Assembly (NCBI GenBank): GCA_004366205.1
Contig: SIRW01000085.1
Location: 1-35,456 of the forward strand
Length of the DNA stretch: 35,456 bases
Origin: Actinomycetota bacterium
Lineage (GTDB): Bacteria > Actinomycetota > Acidimicrobiia > Acidimicrobiales > CADCSY01
Reading direction: 5' to 3'
Of the stretch, positions 8,277 to 18,792 are shown one piece after another; position 1 is the stretch's first letter, and every line of letters starts with the position of its first letter. Under the pieces are notes generated by a model, which worked only from the letters and a program-made list of their open reading frames with translations, was not told the origin of the DNA and made no database searches. A program made the position numbers and the translations under genes.

Positions 8277-9799
8277 AACCGGGTGAGGATCGCCTGGAGC
8301 GCCTCGAAGCGGGCCAGGTCACCGAGCCGGGCGACCAGCTGCGGGAACACGCCGAGCACGAGCGTGCCGGCGACGGTGAGCACGAGGGCGAAGCCGAGCG
8401 AGGGTGGGACGCTGACCGGCGTGCGGTCGTCGTCGGGCACGGGCCGCATCCACATCTCCCGGGCGACGGCGGCGTAGTAGAAGAGGGCGATCACGGCGTT
8501 GACCGCGGTGATCACGCCCAAGACGATCGCCCAGGCCGTCCCGGCGTCGAGCACGGCCCGGAACACGACCAGCTTGGCGAACCAGCCCGCGAGCGGCGGG
8601 ATGCCCGCCAGCGAGAACAGGAAGACCGTCATCACCACGGCCAGGCCGGGGGCGTACTCGAACAGCCCGCCGTAGGAGGCGATCTCGCCCGAGCGGGTCT
8701 TGCGGGCCACGGTGATGACGACCGCGAAGGCGCCGAGGTTCATCACCGCGTAGATCAACAGGTAGGTGACGACGGCGGACAGGGCGCTGCCCGCTGCCTC
8801 GGGGTTGAGCCCGACGACGCCGAGGGGCACGAGCATGAACCCACCCTGGGCGACCGACGAGTACGCGAGCATCCGCACGATGTTGGTCTGGCGCAGCGCG
8901 ATCAGGTTCCCGACCGTCATGGTCGCAGCCGCCAGCACCCAGAAGAACGGCCCCCACACGTCCTCACGGCCCAGGAAGCCGACGAAGACCAGCTGGAGGA
9001 TGGCGGCGAAGCCAGCGGCCTTCGAGGCCACCGACAGGAACGCGGTGACGGGGGTGGGAGCACCCTCGTAGGTGTCGGGGGCCCACTGGTGGAACGGCAC
9101 CGCCGAGATCTTGAAGGCGAACCCGATGAGCACGAGCACGATGCCGAAGGTGACGGCCGGGGCGGCGGTGGGCGACCCGCCGAGCAGGGCCCCGATGTCG
9201 GCGAGCACGGTGGTGCCGGTGAACCCGAACACCAGCGACATGCCGTAGAGCATCACGGCCGCCGCGAACACGCCGAGCAGGAAGTACTTGACGGCCGCTT
9301 CGTTGCTCTTCGGGTCGCGCTTGCGCCACCCGGCGAGGAGGTAGGCGGGCAGCGAGAGCAGCTCGAGGGCGACGAAGATCGTGATCAGGTCGCGCGCCGA
9401 GGCCATCAGGATCATGCCGAGCAGCGCCGAGAGCAGCATGAAGTAGTACTCGCCCTCGTAGTAGTCGCCCTCGCCGACGTAGTTGACCGACAGCAGCACC
9501 ACGACGTAGCCGCCGAGCAGGAACAGGCCCTTCAGCACGAGCGCGAAGTCGTCGACGACGAACGCCCCACCGAACATCGCCCGCTCGTCCCCCGCCACGG
9601 CGAGGGTGAGCACGGGCAGGGCGGCGAGCAGCAGGCCCGTGCCGGCGATGGTGGACGACGCCCAGCGGGTGCGCTCGTCGAAGAAGAGGTCGGCGACGAG
9701 CAGCACCACGAGCACGCCCGCGAGCACCAGCTCGGGCGCGAGGGCGTGGAAGTCGAGGACCGGCTCGACGAACCCCAGCGCGGCGGCGACGGGCCCCAC
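8273..9799 (-). CDS. nuoN: NuoN, complex I antiporter-like subunit (nuo1)
   Basis: This 508-residue membrane protein forms one of the proton channels of complex I. It has about 14 hydrophobic segments. The channel Glu is E146 (in [14 protein letters not shown]) and the broken-helix Lys is K230 (in [14 protein letters not shown]), followed by the NuoN-type [15 protein letters not shown] and SKAAG motifs. The start is GTG three bases after the nuoM stop. Its TGA overlaps the GTG of the MidA-family gene. It is the last subunit gene of the nuo1 operon and pairs with another NuoN at 19898-21445 from which it differs clearly in sequence. Confidence 0.95.
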   Translation of the reverse strand: MGPVAAALGFVEPVLDFHALAPELVLAGVLVVLLVADLFFDERTRWASSTIAGTGLLLAALPVLTLAVAGDERAMFGGAFVVDDFALVLKGLFLLGGYVVVLLSVNYVGEGDYYEGEYYFMLLSALLGMILMASARDLITIFVALELLSLPAYLLAGWRKRDPKSNEAAVKYFLLGVFAAAVMLYGMSLVFGFTGTTVLADIGALLGGSPTAAPAVTFGIVLVLIGFAFKISAVPFHQWAPDTYEGAPTPVTAFLSVASKAAGFAAILQLVFVGFLGREDVWGPFFWVLAAATMTVGNLIALRQTNIVRMLAYSSVAQGGFMLVPLGVVGLNPEAAGSALSAVVTYLLIYAVMNLGAFAVVITVARKTRSGEIASYGGLFEYAPGLAVVMTVFLFSLAGIPPLAGWFAKLVVFRAVLDAGTAWAIVLGVITAVNAVIALFYYAAVAREMWMRPVPDDDRTPVSVPPSLGFALVLTVAGTLVLGVFPQLVARLGDLARFEALQAILTRL

Positions 9800-9802
9800 C
9801 GG

Positions 9803-11320
9803 CTAGCCCCCCAGCGCCCGCAGCGCGACGCCGACGGCGCCGTCGGTGACCCGGAACAGCAGGTGCGGGTAGACGCCCAGCACCAGGATCAGCACGAGCA
9901 GCGGCGACCACGCGATCCACTCGGGCCCGTTCACGTCGGGCACGGCCTGATCGGCGAACTCGTCCTTGGGTGTGCCGAAGGCGGCGCGCTGCAACATCCA
10001 CAGCAGGTAGCCGGCGGCGAACACCGTGCCGATGGCGGCGACGACCATGTAGGCGCGGAAGACCTCCTCCGGCAGGCCGTCAGCCGGGTTGTAGGCGGCG
10101 AGGATGGCGGGGAACTCGCCCCAGAACCCGGCCAGACCAGGAAGGCCGAGCGACGCCATGGCGCAGAAGCCGAGGATCCAGCCCATGCGGGGGGCCTGGA
10201 CGAGCAGGCCGCCCAGGCGGGACAGCTCGAGGGTGTGCAGGCGGTCCTTCACCGAGCCGGCGACGAAGAAGAGCATGCCGGTGATGAGGCCGTGGGCGAC
10301 CATGCCGAACACTGCGGCGTTGAGGCCGAAGTCGGTGAGGGTGGCGATGCCCAGCATCACGTAGCCCATGTGGGCGATCGACGAGAAGGCGATGAGCCGC
10401 TTCATGTCGCGCTGGGCCAGGCAGCCGAGGGCGCCGTAGATGATCCCGATCACCGCGAGCAGGCCGATCCACGGGGCCCACTCGACCGCCGCCTCCGGGA
10501 GGATCGGGATGGCGATGCGCACGAAGCCGTAGGTGCCGAGCTTCAGCAGGATGGCGGCCAGGATCACCGACCCGACCGTCGGCGCCTCGGTGTGGGCGTC
10601 GGGTAGCCACGTGTGGAACGGGAACATGGGCACCTTGATGGCGAAGCCCATGAAGAGGCCGGCGAAGATCAGCAGCTGGGTGTTTCGGGCGATGCCCTGG
10701 GCGGTGTCCTGCAGCTCGACGATCGAGAACGTCTGCCCGCCCAGGAAGAACAGGGCCAGGAAGCCGAGGATCATGAGGGCCGAGCCGAACAGCGTGAAGA
10801 GGAAGAACTTGATGGCGGCGTACTGCCGGTTCGGCCCACCCCAGACGCCGATCATGAAGTACATCGGCAGCAGCACGACCTCGAAGAAGACGAAGAACAG
10901 GATCAGGTCCTGGGCCACGAACGTGCCGTTCATACCGGTCTCGAGGATGAGCAGCAGGGCGAGGAAGGCCTTGGGGTTGTGCGGCTCGGGGAAGTGGTTC
11001 CACGAGTAGATGACGCACAGCATCGAGACGAACATCGACAGCACCAGCAGCGGCAGCGAGATGCCGTCGATGCCGACGATGTAGCGGCTGTTGATGACCT
11101 CGATCCACGACCGGTCGACGACGAACTGGAGCTCGTCGGTGGCCCCGTAGTCGAAGTTGACGAGGATCCAGACGCCGACCGCGAACGTGGCCGCCGTGGT
11201 CAGCAGCGCCACCGTCTTGATCGAGGTCTCGTCGCGGCGCGGCACCAGCAGCAGCACCGCCGCGCCGGCGAGCGGCAGGAACACCGCAAGCGTGAGCGCC
11301 CAGCTGTCGAATCCGTCCAT
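9803..11320 (-). CDS. nuoM: NuoM, complex I antiporter-like subunit (nuo1)
   Basis: This 505-residue multi-spanning subunit is the middle proton channel. E147 (FFEVVLLPMYFMIG) and K229 (GFAIKVPMFPFHTWLPDAH) are the expected channel residues, followed by TEAPTVGSVILA and AHMGYVMLG. Residues 150-165 (MIGVWGG) match NuoM rather than NuoL. ATG 11320 starts 15 bases after the nuoL stop with only a weak ribosome binding site. Length is normal. No truncation or missing residue is seen. Confidence 0.95.
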   Translation of the reverse strand: MDGFDSWALTLAVFLPLAGAAVLLLVPRRDETSIKTVALLTTAATFAVGVWILVNFDYGATDELQFVVDRSWIEVINSRYIVGIDGISLPLLVLSMFVSMLCVIYSWNHFPEPHNPKAFLALLLILETGMNGTFVAQDLILFFVFFEVVLLPMYFMIGVWGGPNRQYAAIKFFLFTLFGSALMILGFLALFFLGGQTFSIVELQDTAQGIARNTQLLIFAGLFMGFAIKVPMFPFHTWLPDAHTEAPTVGSVILAAILLKLGTYGFVRIAIPILPEAAVEWAPWIGLLAVIGIIYGALGCLAQRDMKRLIAFSSIAHMGYVMLGIATLTDFGLNAAVFGMVAHGLITGMLFFVAGSVKDRLHTLELSRLGGLLVQAPRMGWILGFCAMASLGLPGLAGFWGEFPAILAAYNPADGLPEEVFRAYMVVAAIGTVFAAGYLLWMLQRAAFGTPKDEFADQAVPDVNGPEWIAWSPLLVLILVLGVYPHLLFRVTDGAVGVALRALGG

Positions 11321-11335
11321 CGTGTCCGTCGCTCC

Positions 11336-13390
<2,055 letters not shown>

Positions 13391-13392
13391 CG

Positions 13393-13701
13393 TCAGCCCC
13401 TCATCAGGTCCACGTCGGACACGTCGATGGACTGGCGGTTGCGGTACAACATGAGCACGATCGCCAGCCCCACACCGACCTCGGCCGCCGCCACGGCGAT
13501 GACGAACAGGGCGAAGACGGAGGCGACCACCGCGCTCTCACCACCGAGCATCGCGCCGAAGGCGATCAGGTTGATGATGACGGCGTTGAGGATCAGCTCA
13601 ATCGACATGAGCACGAGCACCCCGTTGCGGCGCGCCAGCACCCCGTAGACGCCGATGCAGAACAGCACGGCCGCGAGGATCAGGAACTGGTTGAGCAGCA
13701 A
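13393..13701 (-). CDS. nuoK: NuoK, small complex I membrane subunit (nuo1)
   Basis: This 102-residue subunit has three membrane helices. The two functionally important glutamates are present: E35 in MSIELILNAV and E74 in AAAEVGVGLAI. The start codon is TTG, supported by an ideal AGGAGG seven bases upstream that overlaps the nuoJ stop. It is probably translated by re-initiation after nuoJ. Confidence 0.94.
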   Translation of the reverse strand: MLLNQFLILAAVLFCIGVYGVLARRNGVLVLMSIELILNAVIINLIAFGAMLGGESAVVASVFALFVIAVAAAEVGVGLAIVLMLYRNRQSIDVSDVDLMRG

Positions 13702-13708
13702 CGTCGTT

Positions 13709-13714
13709 CCTCCT
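13709..13714 (-). promoter_or_regulatory. Strong ribosome binding site before the TTG start of nuoK
   Basis: AGGAGG on the - strand is spaced seven bases from TTG 13701 and shares a base with the nuoJ TGA. It is the clearest Shine-Dalgarno sequence I noticed in the window and justifies the unusual start codon. Confidence 0.7.
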
Positions 13715-14205
13715 CAGTCGCGCCGGGCGAGGACGATAGCGCCGACGAGGGTTGCGAGCAGCAGGAAGCCCACGGCCTGGAACTGCAGCATGTAGGTCTC
13801 GAAGATGCGGATGCCGACGTCGCCCGTCCGCACGATCGTGGTGGGCTCGACCCGGGTGTCGCTGAAGGCGTCGACCAGCACGAAGGCCAGCACGCCGAGC
13901 AGGAGCAGGGCCACGGCGAGGGACAGCCCGCGCTGCTCGTTGTCGAGGCCCGCCTCCTTCCCCATGCGCGCCCGGGTGAGCATGATGCCGAACAGGAACA
14001 GCACGACGATGGCGCCGATGTAGACGATCACCTGCACGACCGCCATGAACTCGGCGGCCAGGAGCACGAACAGCCCGGCGGCACCGGCGAGCACGACGAC
14101 GAGGTACAGCGCCGCGTGCACGACGTTCTGGGTGGTCACCACCCGGAGGGCGGCGATCACCATGGCGGCCGCGAGGATGCCGAAGGCGACGTTCTGGGCG
14201 ACCAC
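13714..14205 (-). CDS. nuoJ: NuoJ, complex I membrane subunit (nuo1)
   Basis: This 163-residue protein has five hydrophobic segments. The conserved third helix [20 protein letters not shown], which carries the pi-bulge in solved structures, is complete. The GTG start lies three bases after the nuoI stop. Its partner in nuo2 (25299-25871) is longer and has a different loop after this helix. Confidence 0.94.
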   Translation of the reverse strand: MVAQNVAFGILAAAMVIAALRVVTTQNVVHAALYLVVVLAGAAGLFVLLAAEFMAVVQVIVYIGAIVVLFLFGIMLTRARMGKEAGLDNEQRGLSLAVALLLLGVLAFVLVDAFSDTRVEPTTIVRTGDVGIRIFETYMLQFQAVGFLLLATLVGAIVLARRD

Positions 14206-14208
14206 GGG

Positions 14209-14688
14209 CTACTTCTTGCCCTTCGTCTGGGCGCCCGCCTCGAGCGGGGGCGGCTCGGGCACGGTGGCCATCCACTCGCCGAGGCGCTCCTTGTCGTGCA
14301 GCAGGTCGGCGATGCGCACCTCGGAGTACTCGTACTCGGGGCTCCAGAACAGGGCGTCGAACGGGCACACCTCGACGCAGATGCCGCAGTACATGCACAA
14401 CCCGTAGTCGATGTCGAAGCGGTCGAGCTTCTGCACGGTACGGGGCTTGCCGCCGGCCCGGCGCGGCGGCGCCTTGGTCTTGTGGCCCTCGATGTAGATG
14501 CACCAGTCGGGGCACTCCCGGGCGCACAGCATGCAGACCGTGCAGTTCTCCTCCTTGAGGGCGATCACCCCTCGGGCACGGGTCGGCGGGGCCTCCTTCA
14601 CGTGGGGGTACTGCACGGTCACGGCCGGCTTGAGCATCGTCTTGAAGGTGACGCCCAGGCCCTTGAACATGCCGGGAAGCTCAGGCAT
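14209..14688 (-). CDS. nuoI: NuoI, 2x[4Fe-4S] subunit (nuo1)
   Basis: This 159-residue ferredoxin-like subunit carries clusters N6a and N6b: C49, C52, C55, C59 ([12 protein letters not shown]) and C98, C101, C104, C108 ([12 protein letters not shown]). Between the clusters lies a strongly basic loop, [19 protein letters not shown] (69-87), and the protein ends in TKGKK. The nuo2 NuoI has an acidic, Pro-rich loop at the same place. In ferredoxin-dependent NDH complexes the acidic ferredoxin docks near this subunit, so the basic surface may matter in an operon without NuoEFG. The ATG overlaps the nuoH stop (TGATG). Confidence 0.95.
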   Translation of the reverse strand: MPELPGMFKGLGVTFKTMLKPAVTVQYPHVKEAPPTRARGVIALKEENCTVCMLCARECPDWCIYIEGHKTKAPPRRAGGKPRTVQKLDRFDIDYGLCMYCGICVEVCPFDALFWSPEYEYSEVRIADLLHDKERLGEWMATVPEPPPLEAGAQTKGKK

Positions 14689-15752
14689 CAGAACAGCTCC
14701 ATGAACAGGCCGGTGAGCAGGACGTTGGCGAGGGCGATCTGGACCAGCCACTTCCAGGCGAACCCCTGGAGCTGGTCCTCACGGAACCTCGGGAAGCTGA
14801 TGCGGGCCCAGAAGATGAAGAAGGCCACGATCATCGTCTTGAGGAACAGGGCGATGGGGCCGACCACGTTGGCGAGCGTGGTGCCGGGGTCGATGCCGGG
14901 CACGTACCAGCCGCCGAGGAACAGGGTGGCGGCGATGGCCGACAGGGCGAAGGCGGTGCCGAACTCGCCCATGAAGAAGAGCAGGAACCGGAAGCCCGTG
15001 TACTCGACGTGGTAGCCGCCGACGAGCTCGGACTCGGCGACGGGCATGTCGAAGGGGGTCTGCGTGAGCTCGGCCTGCGCGGAGATCATGAACAGGGCGA
15101 AGCCCACGAACTGCGGGATGATCAGCGGCAGGCCGATGGCGTCGAAGCCGAAGATGGCGCCCTCGGCCTGGTAGGCCACGATGCCCTGCAGCGAGAGCGT
15201 GCCCGCCTGCATGGCGACGCCGACCACGGCGAAGATCAGCGGCAGCTCGTAGGCGACGAGCTGGCCGGCGGAGCGCAGCCCGCCGAGCAGCGAGTACTTC
15301 GAGGCCGACGCCCAGCCCGCCATGAGCACGCCGATGACCGAGATCGAGGCGACGCCGAGGGCGAAGAAGATGCCCACATCGAGGTCCGCGATCACCAGGT
15401 TCGGTCCGGCGGGCACCACCACGTAGACCAGGAACGTGCCCAGGAGCACGATCATCGGCGCGGCCGCGAACACGAAGCGGTCGGCCCGCTCGGGGAAGAT
15501 GTCCTCCTTCTGGAGGAACTTCACGCCGTCGGCCACGAGCTGCAGCACCCCGTGGGGGCCGGCCTCCATGGGGCCGAGCCGGCTCTGCATGTGGCTCATC
15601 ATCTTGAGCAGGTAGACGTAGCCGAGCACGAGGGCGCCGAAGGGGATGACCGCGAGCAGCACCCCGACCTTGATGAGGGTCTCCTGCCAGTAGGCCAGCT
15701 CGAGCGCGAACGTCGGCGCGGCGTGCACGAGGGGGAGGGCGGCGGCCGTCAA
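14688..15752 (-). CDS. nuoH: NuoH, quinone-channel membrane subunit (nuo1)
   Basis: This 354-residue subunit of about eight helices forms the quinone tunnel with NuoB and NuoD. Seen: [19 protein letters not shown] followed by [11 protein letters not shown], the acidic channel loop, and [21 protein letters not shown]. Where NADH-type NuoH proteins (and the nuo2 copy) have GPNRxGP, this copy has GPMEAGP, so the arginine is replaced. Plastid NdhA has GPEYAGP there. The likely start is TTG 15752, overlapping the nuoD TGA as TTGA, with GGGGGA upstream. GTG 15728 is the alternative, but it has no ribosome binding site. Confidence 0.92.
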   Translation of the reverse strand: MTAAALPLVHAAPTFALELAYWQETLIKVGVLLAVIPFGALVLGYVYLLKMMSHMQSRLGPMEAGPHGVLQLVADGVKFLQKEDIFPERADRFVFAAAPMIVLLGTFLVYVVVPAGPNLVIADLDVGIFFALGVASISVIGVLMAGWASASKYSLLGGLRSAGQLVAYELPLIFAVVGVAMQAGTLSLQGIVAYQAEGAIFGFDAIGLPLIIPQFVGFALFMISAQAELTQTPFDMPVAESELVGGYHVEYTGFRFLLFFMGEFGTAFALSAIAATLFLGGWYVPGIDPGTTLANVVGPIALFLKTMIVAFFIFWARISFPRFREDQLQGFAWKWLVQIALANVLLTGLFMELF

Positions 15753-16921
15753 CGGTCGATGTCCCCCAGGATGAAGTAGAGGCTGCCGAGGATGGTGATG
15801 ATGTCGGGCACGTAGACGCCCTTCAGCAGCCAGGGCAGGATCGAGATGTTGTTGAACGAGGCCGAGCGGATCTTCACCCGGAACGGACCGGTGTCGCCCT
15901 TGCTGACGATGTAGTAGCCCATCTCGCCGAGGGGGTTCTCGGTGGAGACCCAGGCCTCGCCCTCGGGGACCTTGATGATCCGGGGCACCTTGGCCATGAT
16001 CGGGCCCGAGGGCAGGCCGTCGAGCAGTTGATCGACGATGCGCGTGGCCTCGCGCGTCTCCTGCAGGCGGACCCAGTAGCGGGCGAAGCTGTCGCCGTCG
16101 GGGTGCGTCCAGACCTTCCAGTCGACGTGCTGCCACGCCAGCGGGGTGGGCACGTCGCGGCGCAGGTCCCAGTCGACGCCGCTGGCCCGCAGGTTCGGGC
16201 CGGACAGGCCGTAGGACTGCGCGATCTCGGGCGGGATGACGCCGATGCCCCGGGTGCGGGCCTCGAAGATCTCGTTGCCCATGAGCAGGGTCTCGAGCTC
16301 GTCGCAGAAGCGCCGGATGCGCTCCATGGCCTGGCGGGTCTCGTCGATCCAGCCCTTGGGCAGGTCGTCCTTGAGCCCGCCGATGCGGTTGAAGTTGGGG
16401 TGGAAGCGGCCGCCGCTGGCGGCCTCCATGAGGTTCAGGACGTGCTCGCGGTCGCGGAACGCGAAGAAGACCGGCGTGAGGGCCCCCAGCTGCACGCCCA
16501 TGTCACCGAGGAACAGCGCGATGTTGGCGATGCGCGATAGCTCGAACAGGATCGTGCGGATCCACTGCGCCCGCTCGGGCGCCTCGATCTCCATGAGCTG
16601 CTCGGCGGCGAGGACGAACGGCACCTCGTTGGCGAAGTGGCCGAGCCAGTCGATGCGGTTGACCAGCGTGTTGATCTGCGGGTACTTGCGGACCTCGACG
16701 AGCTTCTCGTAGCCGCGGTGCATGTAGCCGCACACCGGGTCGGCGGCGATGACCTGCTCGCCGTCGAGCTGCACGACGATGCGCAGCGTGCCGTGCGTGG
16801 CCGGGTGCTGAGGCCCGATGTTGAGGAGCATGCCCTCGGTCTCGAGCTCGACGTTCACCCGAGCCTCGGCGGCCTGACCGGCGATGTAGGCGAGCTGCTG
16901 GCGGTCGGTGATGGCGGTCAC
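15749..16921 (-). CDS. nuoD: NuoD, 49-kDa-type quinone-site subunit (nuo1)
   Basis: This 390-residue protein forms the quinone pocket beside cluster N2. The quinone histidines are in GPQHPATHG (H39, H43). Aligning without gaps to Thermus Nqo4, R89 matches the N2-proximal arginine, but the quinone-contacting tyrosine (Thermus Tyr87, from memory of the sequence) is W92 in NRIDWLG; the nuo2 NuoD keeps RMDY. The stretch GDSFARYWVRLQE and the MHRGYEK motif recall plastid NdhH. The C-terminus ILGDIDR is intact. GTG 16921 overlaps the nuoC stop as GTGA. The protein is a normal-length, apparently functional NuoD of a different lineage from the nuo2 copy. Confidence 0.95.
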   Translation of the reverse strand: MTAITDRQQLAYIAGQAAEARVNVELETEGMLLNIGPQHPATHGTLRIVVQLDGEQVIAADPVCGYMHRGYEKLVEVRKYPQINTLVNRIDWLGHFANEVPFVLAAEQLMEIEAPERAQWIRTILFELSRIANIALFLGDMGVQLGALTPVFFAFRDREHVLNLMEAASGGRFHPNFNRIGGLKDDLPKGWIDETRQAMERIRRFCDELETLLMGNEIFEARTRGIGVIPPEIAQSYGLSGPNLRASGVDWDLRRDVPTPLAWQHVDWKVWTHPDGDSFARYWVRLQETREATRIVDQLLDGLPSGPIMAKVPRIIKVPEGEAWVSTENPLGEMGYYIVSKGDTGPFRVKIRSASFNNISILPWLLKGVYVPDIITILGSLYFILGDIDR

Positions 16922-17670
16922 GGGGTGTCACCCTCCTCCGCGGCGCCCTCGGCGGCGGCCGCGTCGCCGGCCTCCTCCTCCGGCATGGGCTCGACGTCGA
17001 CGATGCCGGGCCAGGGCTTCACCTCGCGCGAGAGCAGGGGGAAGTCCTTGCGCAGCGGGTGGCCCTCGAACTCGGTCGGCAGGTAGATGTTGCGCAGGTC
17101 GGGGTGACCCGGGAAGTCGATGCCGAACATCTCCCAGGTCTCGCGCTCGTGCCAGTTGGCGCCGGCGAACACCGGGGTCCAGCTGGGCACGGCGAGCGTG
17201 TCGTCGGGGACGTCGGCTTTGAGGATGACGCCGATCCCCCGCTTGATCGAGTGCAGCCGGGCGAACACCTGGAAGCGGGTGGCGCCTCCCGTGTAGCCGT
17301 GCTCGGGCTCGGCGTCGGCAGCCGCGCCGGTGTCGCCGCTCTCCTCCCCGGCGCCCGGCGCCGCGACCGAGCCGCCCTCGCTCTTGCCGAAGGGGGAGGG
17401 CTTCCAGTCGATGCCCGACAGGAAGCAGAAGTAGGTGAAGCCGGCCTGGCGCAGCACCTCGGCCGCCCGGGCCCACTGCGCCGTGTCGATGCGCAGCCAC
17501 AGCTCGCGGCCGGGCGCGATGTGGGAGTCGACGACGGCGTCGCCGAGCAGGCCGGTCAGCTCGGCGAGCAGCGCTTCGCGCGCCTCGTCTCGCGGCGCCG
17601 CCTCCTCCTCGGCCGCCTCGGTCTCGTCGGGGGCGGTCTGCTCGGTGTCAGCCGACGACAATCGGCTCAC
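16918..17670 (-). CDS. nuoC: NuoC, 30-kDa-type subunit (nuo1) with insert
   Basis: NuoC is a peripheral-arm scaffold subunit. The family core is clear: [21 protein letters not shown] followed by [18 protein letters not shown]. Three parts are unusual: an acidic N-terminal tail of about 30 residues, a Gly/Ala/Glu-rich insert of about 35 residues after [11 protein letters not shown], and an acidic, Ala-rich C-terminus. GTG 17670 is only one base from GGAGG (17672-17676), whereas an in-frame TTG at 17661 lies ten bases from it, so the real start may be TTG. Either way the start overlaps the end of nuoB. Confidence 0.92.
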   Translation of the reverse strand: MSRLSSADTEQTAPDETEAAEEEAAPRDEAREALLAELTGLLGDAVVDSHIAPGRELWLRIDTAQWARAAEVLRQAGFTYFCFLSGIDWKPSPFGKSEGGSVAAPGAGEESGDTGAAADAEPEHGYTGGATRFQVFARLHSIKRGIGVILKADVPDDTLAVPSWTPVFAGANWHERETWEMFGIDFPGHPDLRNIYLPTEFEGHPLRKDFPLLSREVKPWPGIVDVEPMPEEEAGDAAAAEGAAEEGDTP

Positions 17671-18148
17671 CCCTCCAGCGCTCGGCCATGTCCTCGTTCT
17701 GGATGCGCTCCTGGAGCAGCACGATCCCCTCGAGCAGCGCCTCGGGCCGGGGCGGGCAGCCCGGCACGTAGACGTCGACGGGGATGAGCTGGTCGACGCC
17801 CTTGGTGACCGAGTAGCTGTCCCAGTAGGGGCCGCCGCAGTTGGCGCAGCTGCCCATGGAGATCACGTACTTGGGATCGGGCATCTGCTCGTAGAGGCGC
17901 AGCACGGCGGGCGCCATCTTGTCGGTGACGGTGCCCGAGATGACCACCAGGTCGGCCTGGCGGGGGCTCGCCGGGAAGGGGATGACGCCCAGGCGCATGA
18001 CGTCGTAGCGGGGCGAGCCGAACGCCGCGCCCATCTCGATCGCACAGCACGCCAAACCCCACTGGTACACCCACAGCGAGTACTTGCGGCTGGCGTTGAG
18101 CAGCTTCGTGAGCGGCTTCGGGATCCGACCGCGGTCGACTAGACCCAC
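17648..18148 (-). CDS. nuoB: NuoB, cluster N2 subunit (nuo1)
   Basis: This 166-residue subunit holds the last [4Fe-4S] cluster, N2. The ligands are C34 and C35 (LACCAIE), C101 (GSCANCGG) and C131 (PGCPPRPEA). An extra cysteine, C104, makes a CxxC with ligand C101; the nuo2 NuoB has Ser there. GTG 18148 follows AGGGAG by seven bases and overlaps the nuoA end by ten bases. Length is typical. Confidence 0.95.
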   Translation of the reverse strand: MGLVDRGRIPKPLTKLLNASRKYSLWVYQWGLACCAIEMGAAFGSPRYDVMRLGVIPFPASPRQADLVVISGTVTDKMAPAVLRLYEQMPDPKYVISMGSCANCGGPYWDSYSVTKGVDQLIPVDVYVPGCPPRPEALLEGIVLLQERIQNEDMAERWRGEPIVVG

Positions 18149-18513
18149 CGGAGCACTCCCTTCCGCCAGGCGTAGACGATGGCCAGGTCGAGCACGATCA
18201 CGAAGATGGCCATGGTGACGAGGCCGTACATGCCGAGGGTCGCGAACTCGACGGCCCACGGGAAGATGAACACGGCCTCGATGTCGAACAGCAGGAACAG
18301 CAGGGCGAAGACGTAGTAGCGGATCTGGCTCTGAGGAAACGCCCCGCCCACGGGATCGACGCCGCTCTCGTAGTTGATGTACTTCTGCGGCTGCGGCCGC
18401 CGGGGGCGGATCAGCCGGCCCAGTCCGAGCGTCACCATCACCAGCGCGAAGGCGGCACCACCCACCACCGCCACCGTGAGGTAGGCGCGCAGGAACTCGG
18501 AGTACTCCGGCAC
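18139..18513 (-). CDS. nuoA: NuoA, small complex I membrane subunit (nuo1), first gene of operon
   Basis: This 124-residue subunit has three membrane helices. Family motifs are [13 protein letters not shown] in the first loop (canonical YECG is YESG here, so the Cys is absent), [24 protein letters not shown] with the membrane acid pair D-x-E, and [11 protein letters not shown] at the end. The GTG start lies seven bases after a TAGGCT -10 box, so the mRNA is probably leaderless. It is the first gene of the 11-subunit operon. Confidence 0.94.
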   Translation of the reverse strand: MPEYSEFLRAYLTVAVVGGAAFALVMVTLGLGRLIRPRRPQPQKYINYESGVDPVGGAFPQSQIRYYVFALLFLLFDIEAVFIFPWAVEFATLGMYGLVTMAIFVIVLDLAIVYAWRKGVLRWV

Positions 18514-18520
18514 GCGCCGG

Positions 18521-18550
18521 AGCCTACCGACGCCCCGCGCGGGCCGCCAA
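18521..18550 (-). promoter_or_regulatory. Promoter of the nuo1 operon
   Basis: On the - strand, TTGGCG (18545-18550), an 18-base spacer and TAGGCT (18521-18526) form a good sigma-70-type promoter. Seven bases separate the -10 box from the nuoA GTG, so transcription would begin at the start codon. It lies between the first palindromic repeat and nuoA, so nuo1 can be transcribed independently of nuo2. Confidence 0.6.
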
Positions 18551-18591
18551 AAGGGCTCGCGACCACCCTCCGGCCCGCCCCGCCGCCACCA

Positions 18592-18638
18592 CTTTCCGGA
18601 CCGCGCGCGCTCATATGCGACGTCGAGGGTCCCGAAAG
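18592..18638. repeat. Palindromic repeat copy R1
   Basis: 47-base element: arms CTTTCCGGACC and GGTCCCGAAAG (one mismatch from perfect pairing) around a 25-base loop that ends ATGCGACGTCGAG. R3 and R4 share the loop almost base for base, and all three have CACCA before and CGGGCGGG after the arms. Confidence 0.85.
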
Positions 18639-18665
18639 CGGGCGGGGGCGGGCGCACCCACGCAG

Positions 18666-18710
18666 TTTCCGGACCCTGAACGCGCAGATGCGACGTCGAG
18701 GGTCCGGAAA
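18666..18710. repeat. Palindromic repeat copy R2 (diverged)
   Basis: 45-base element with perfect 10-base arms TTTCCGGACC/GGTCCGGAAA and a 25-base loop. The right half of the loop (ATGCGACGTCGAG) matches the other copies; the left half and the flanks do not. Same orientation as R1, R3 and R4. Confidence 0.8.
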
Positions 18711-18792
18711 GCGCCGGGACCGGGGGCCGGGCCGGTGCTCGCGAAGGGGCACGAGAGGGCATGTTGTTACACCCCTTGGACAGACTCGCTCC

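Noticed and set aside
15749-15752. nuoEFG deleted from nuo1 by recent damage or assembly error
   Set aside because: nuoD and nuoH are joined by an overlapping TTGA with both proteins complete at their ends, as in natural 11-subunit operons.
16713-16721. Arg69 in the HRG motif of NuoD (nuo1) as the arginine methylated by NDUFAF7-type enzymes
   Set aside because: Counting along Thermus Nqo4 puts the N2-proximal arginine in the RMDY motif, which is R89 here, not R69.
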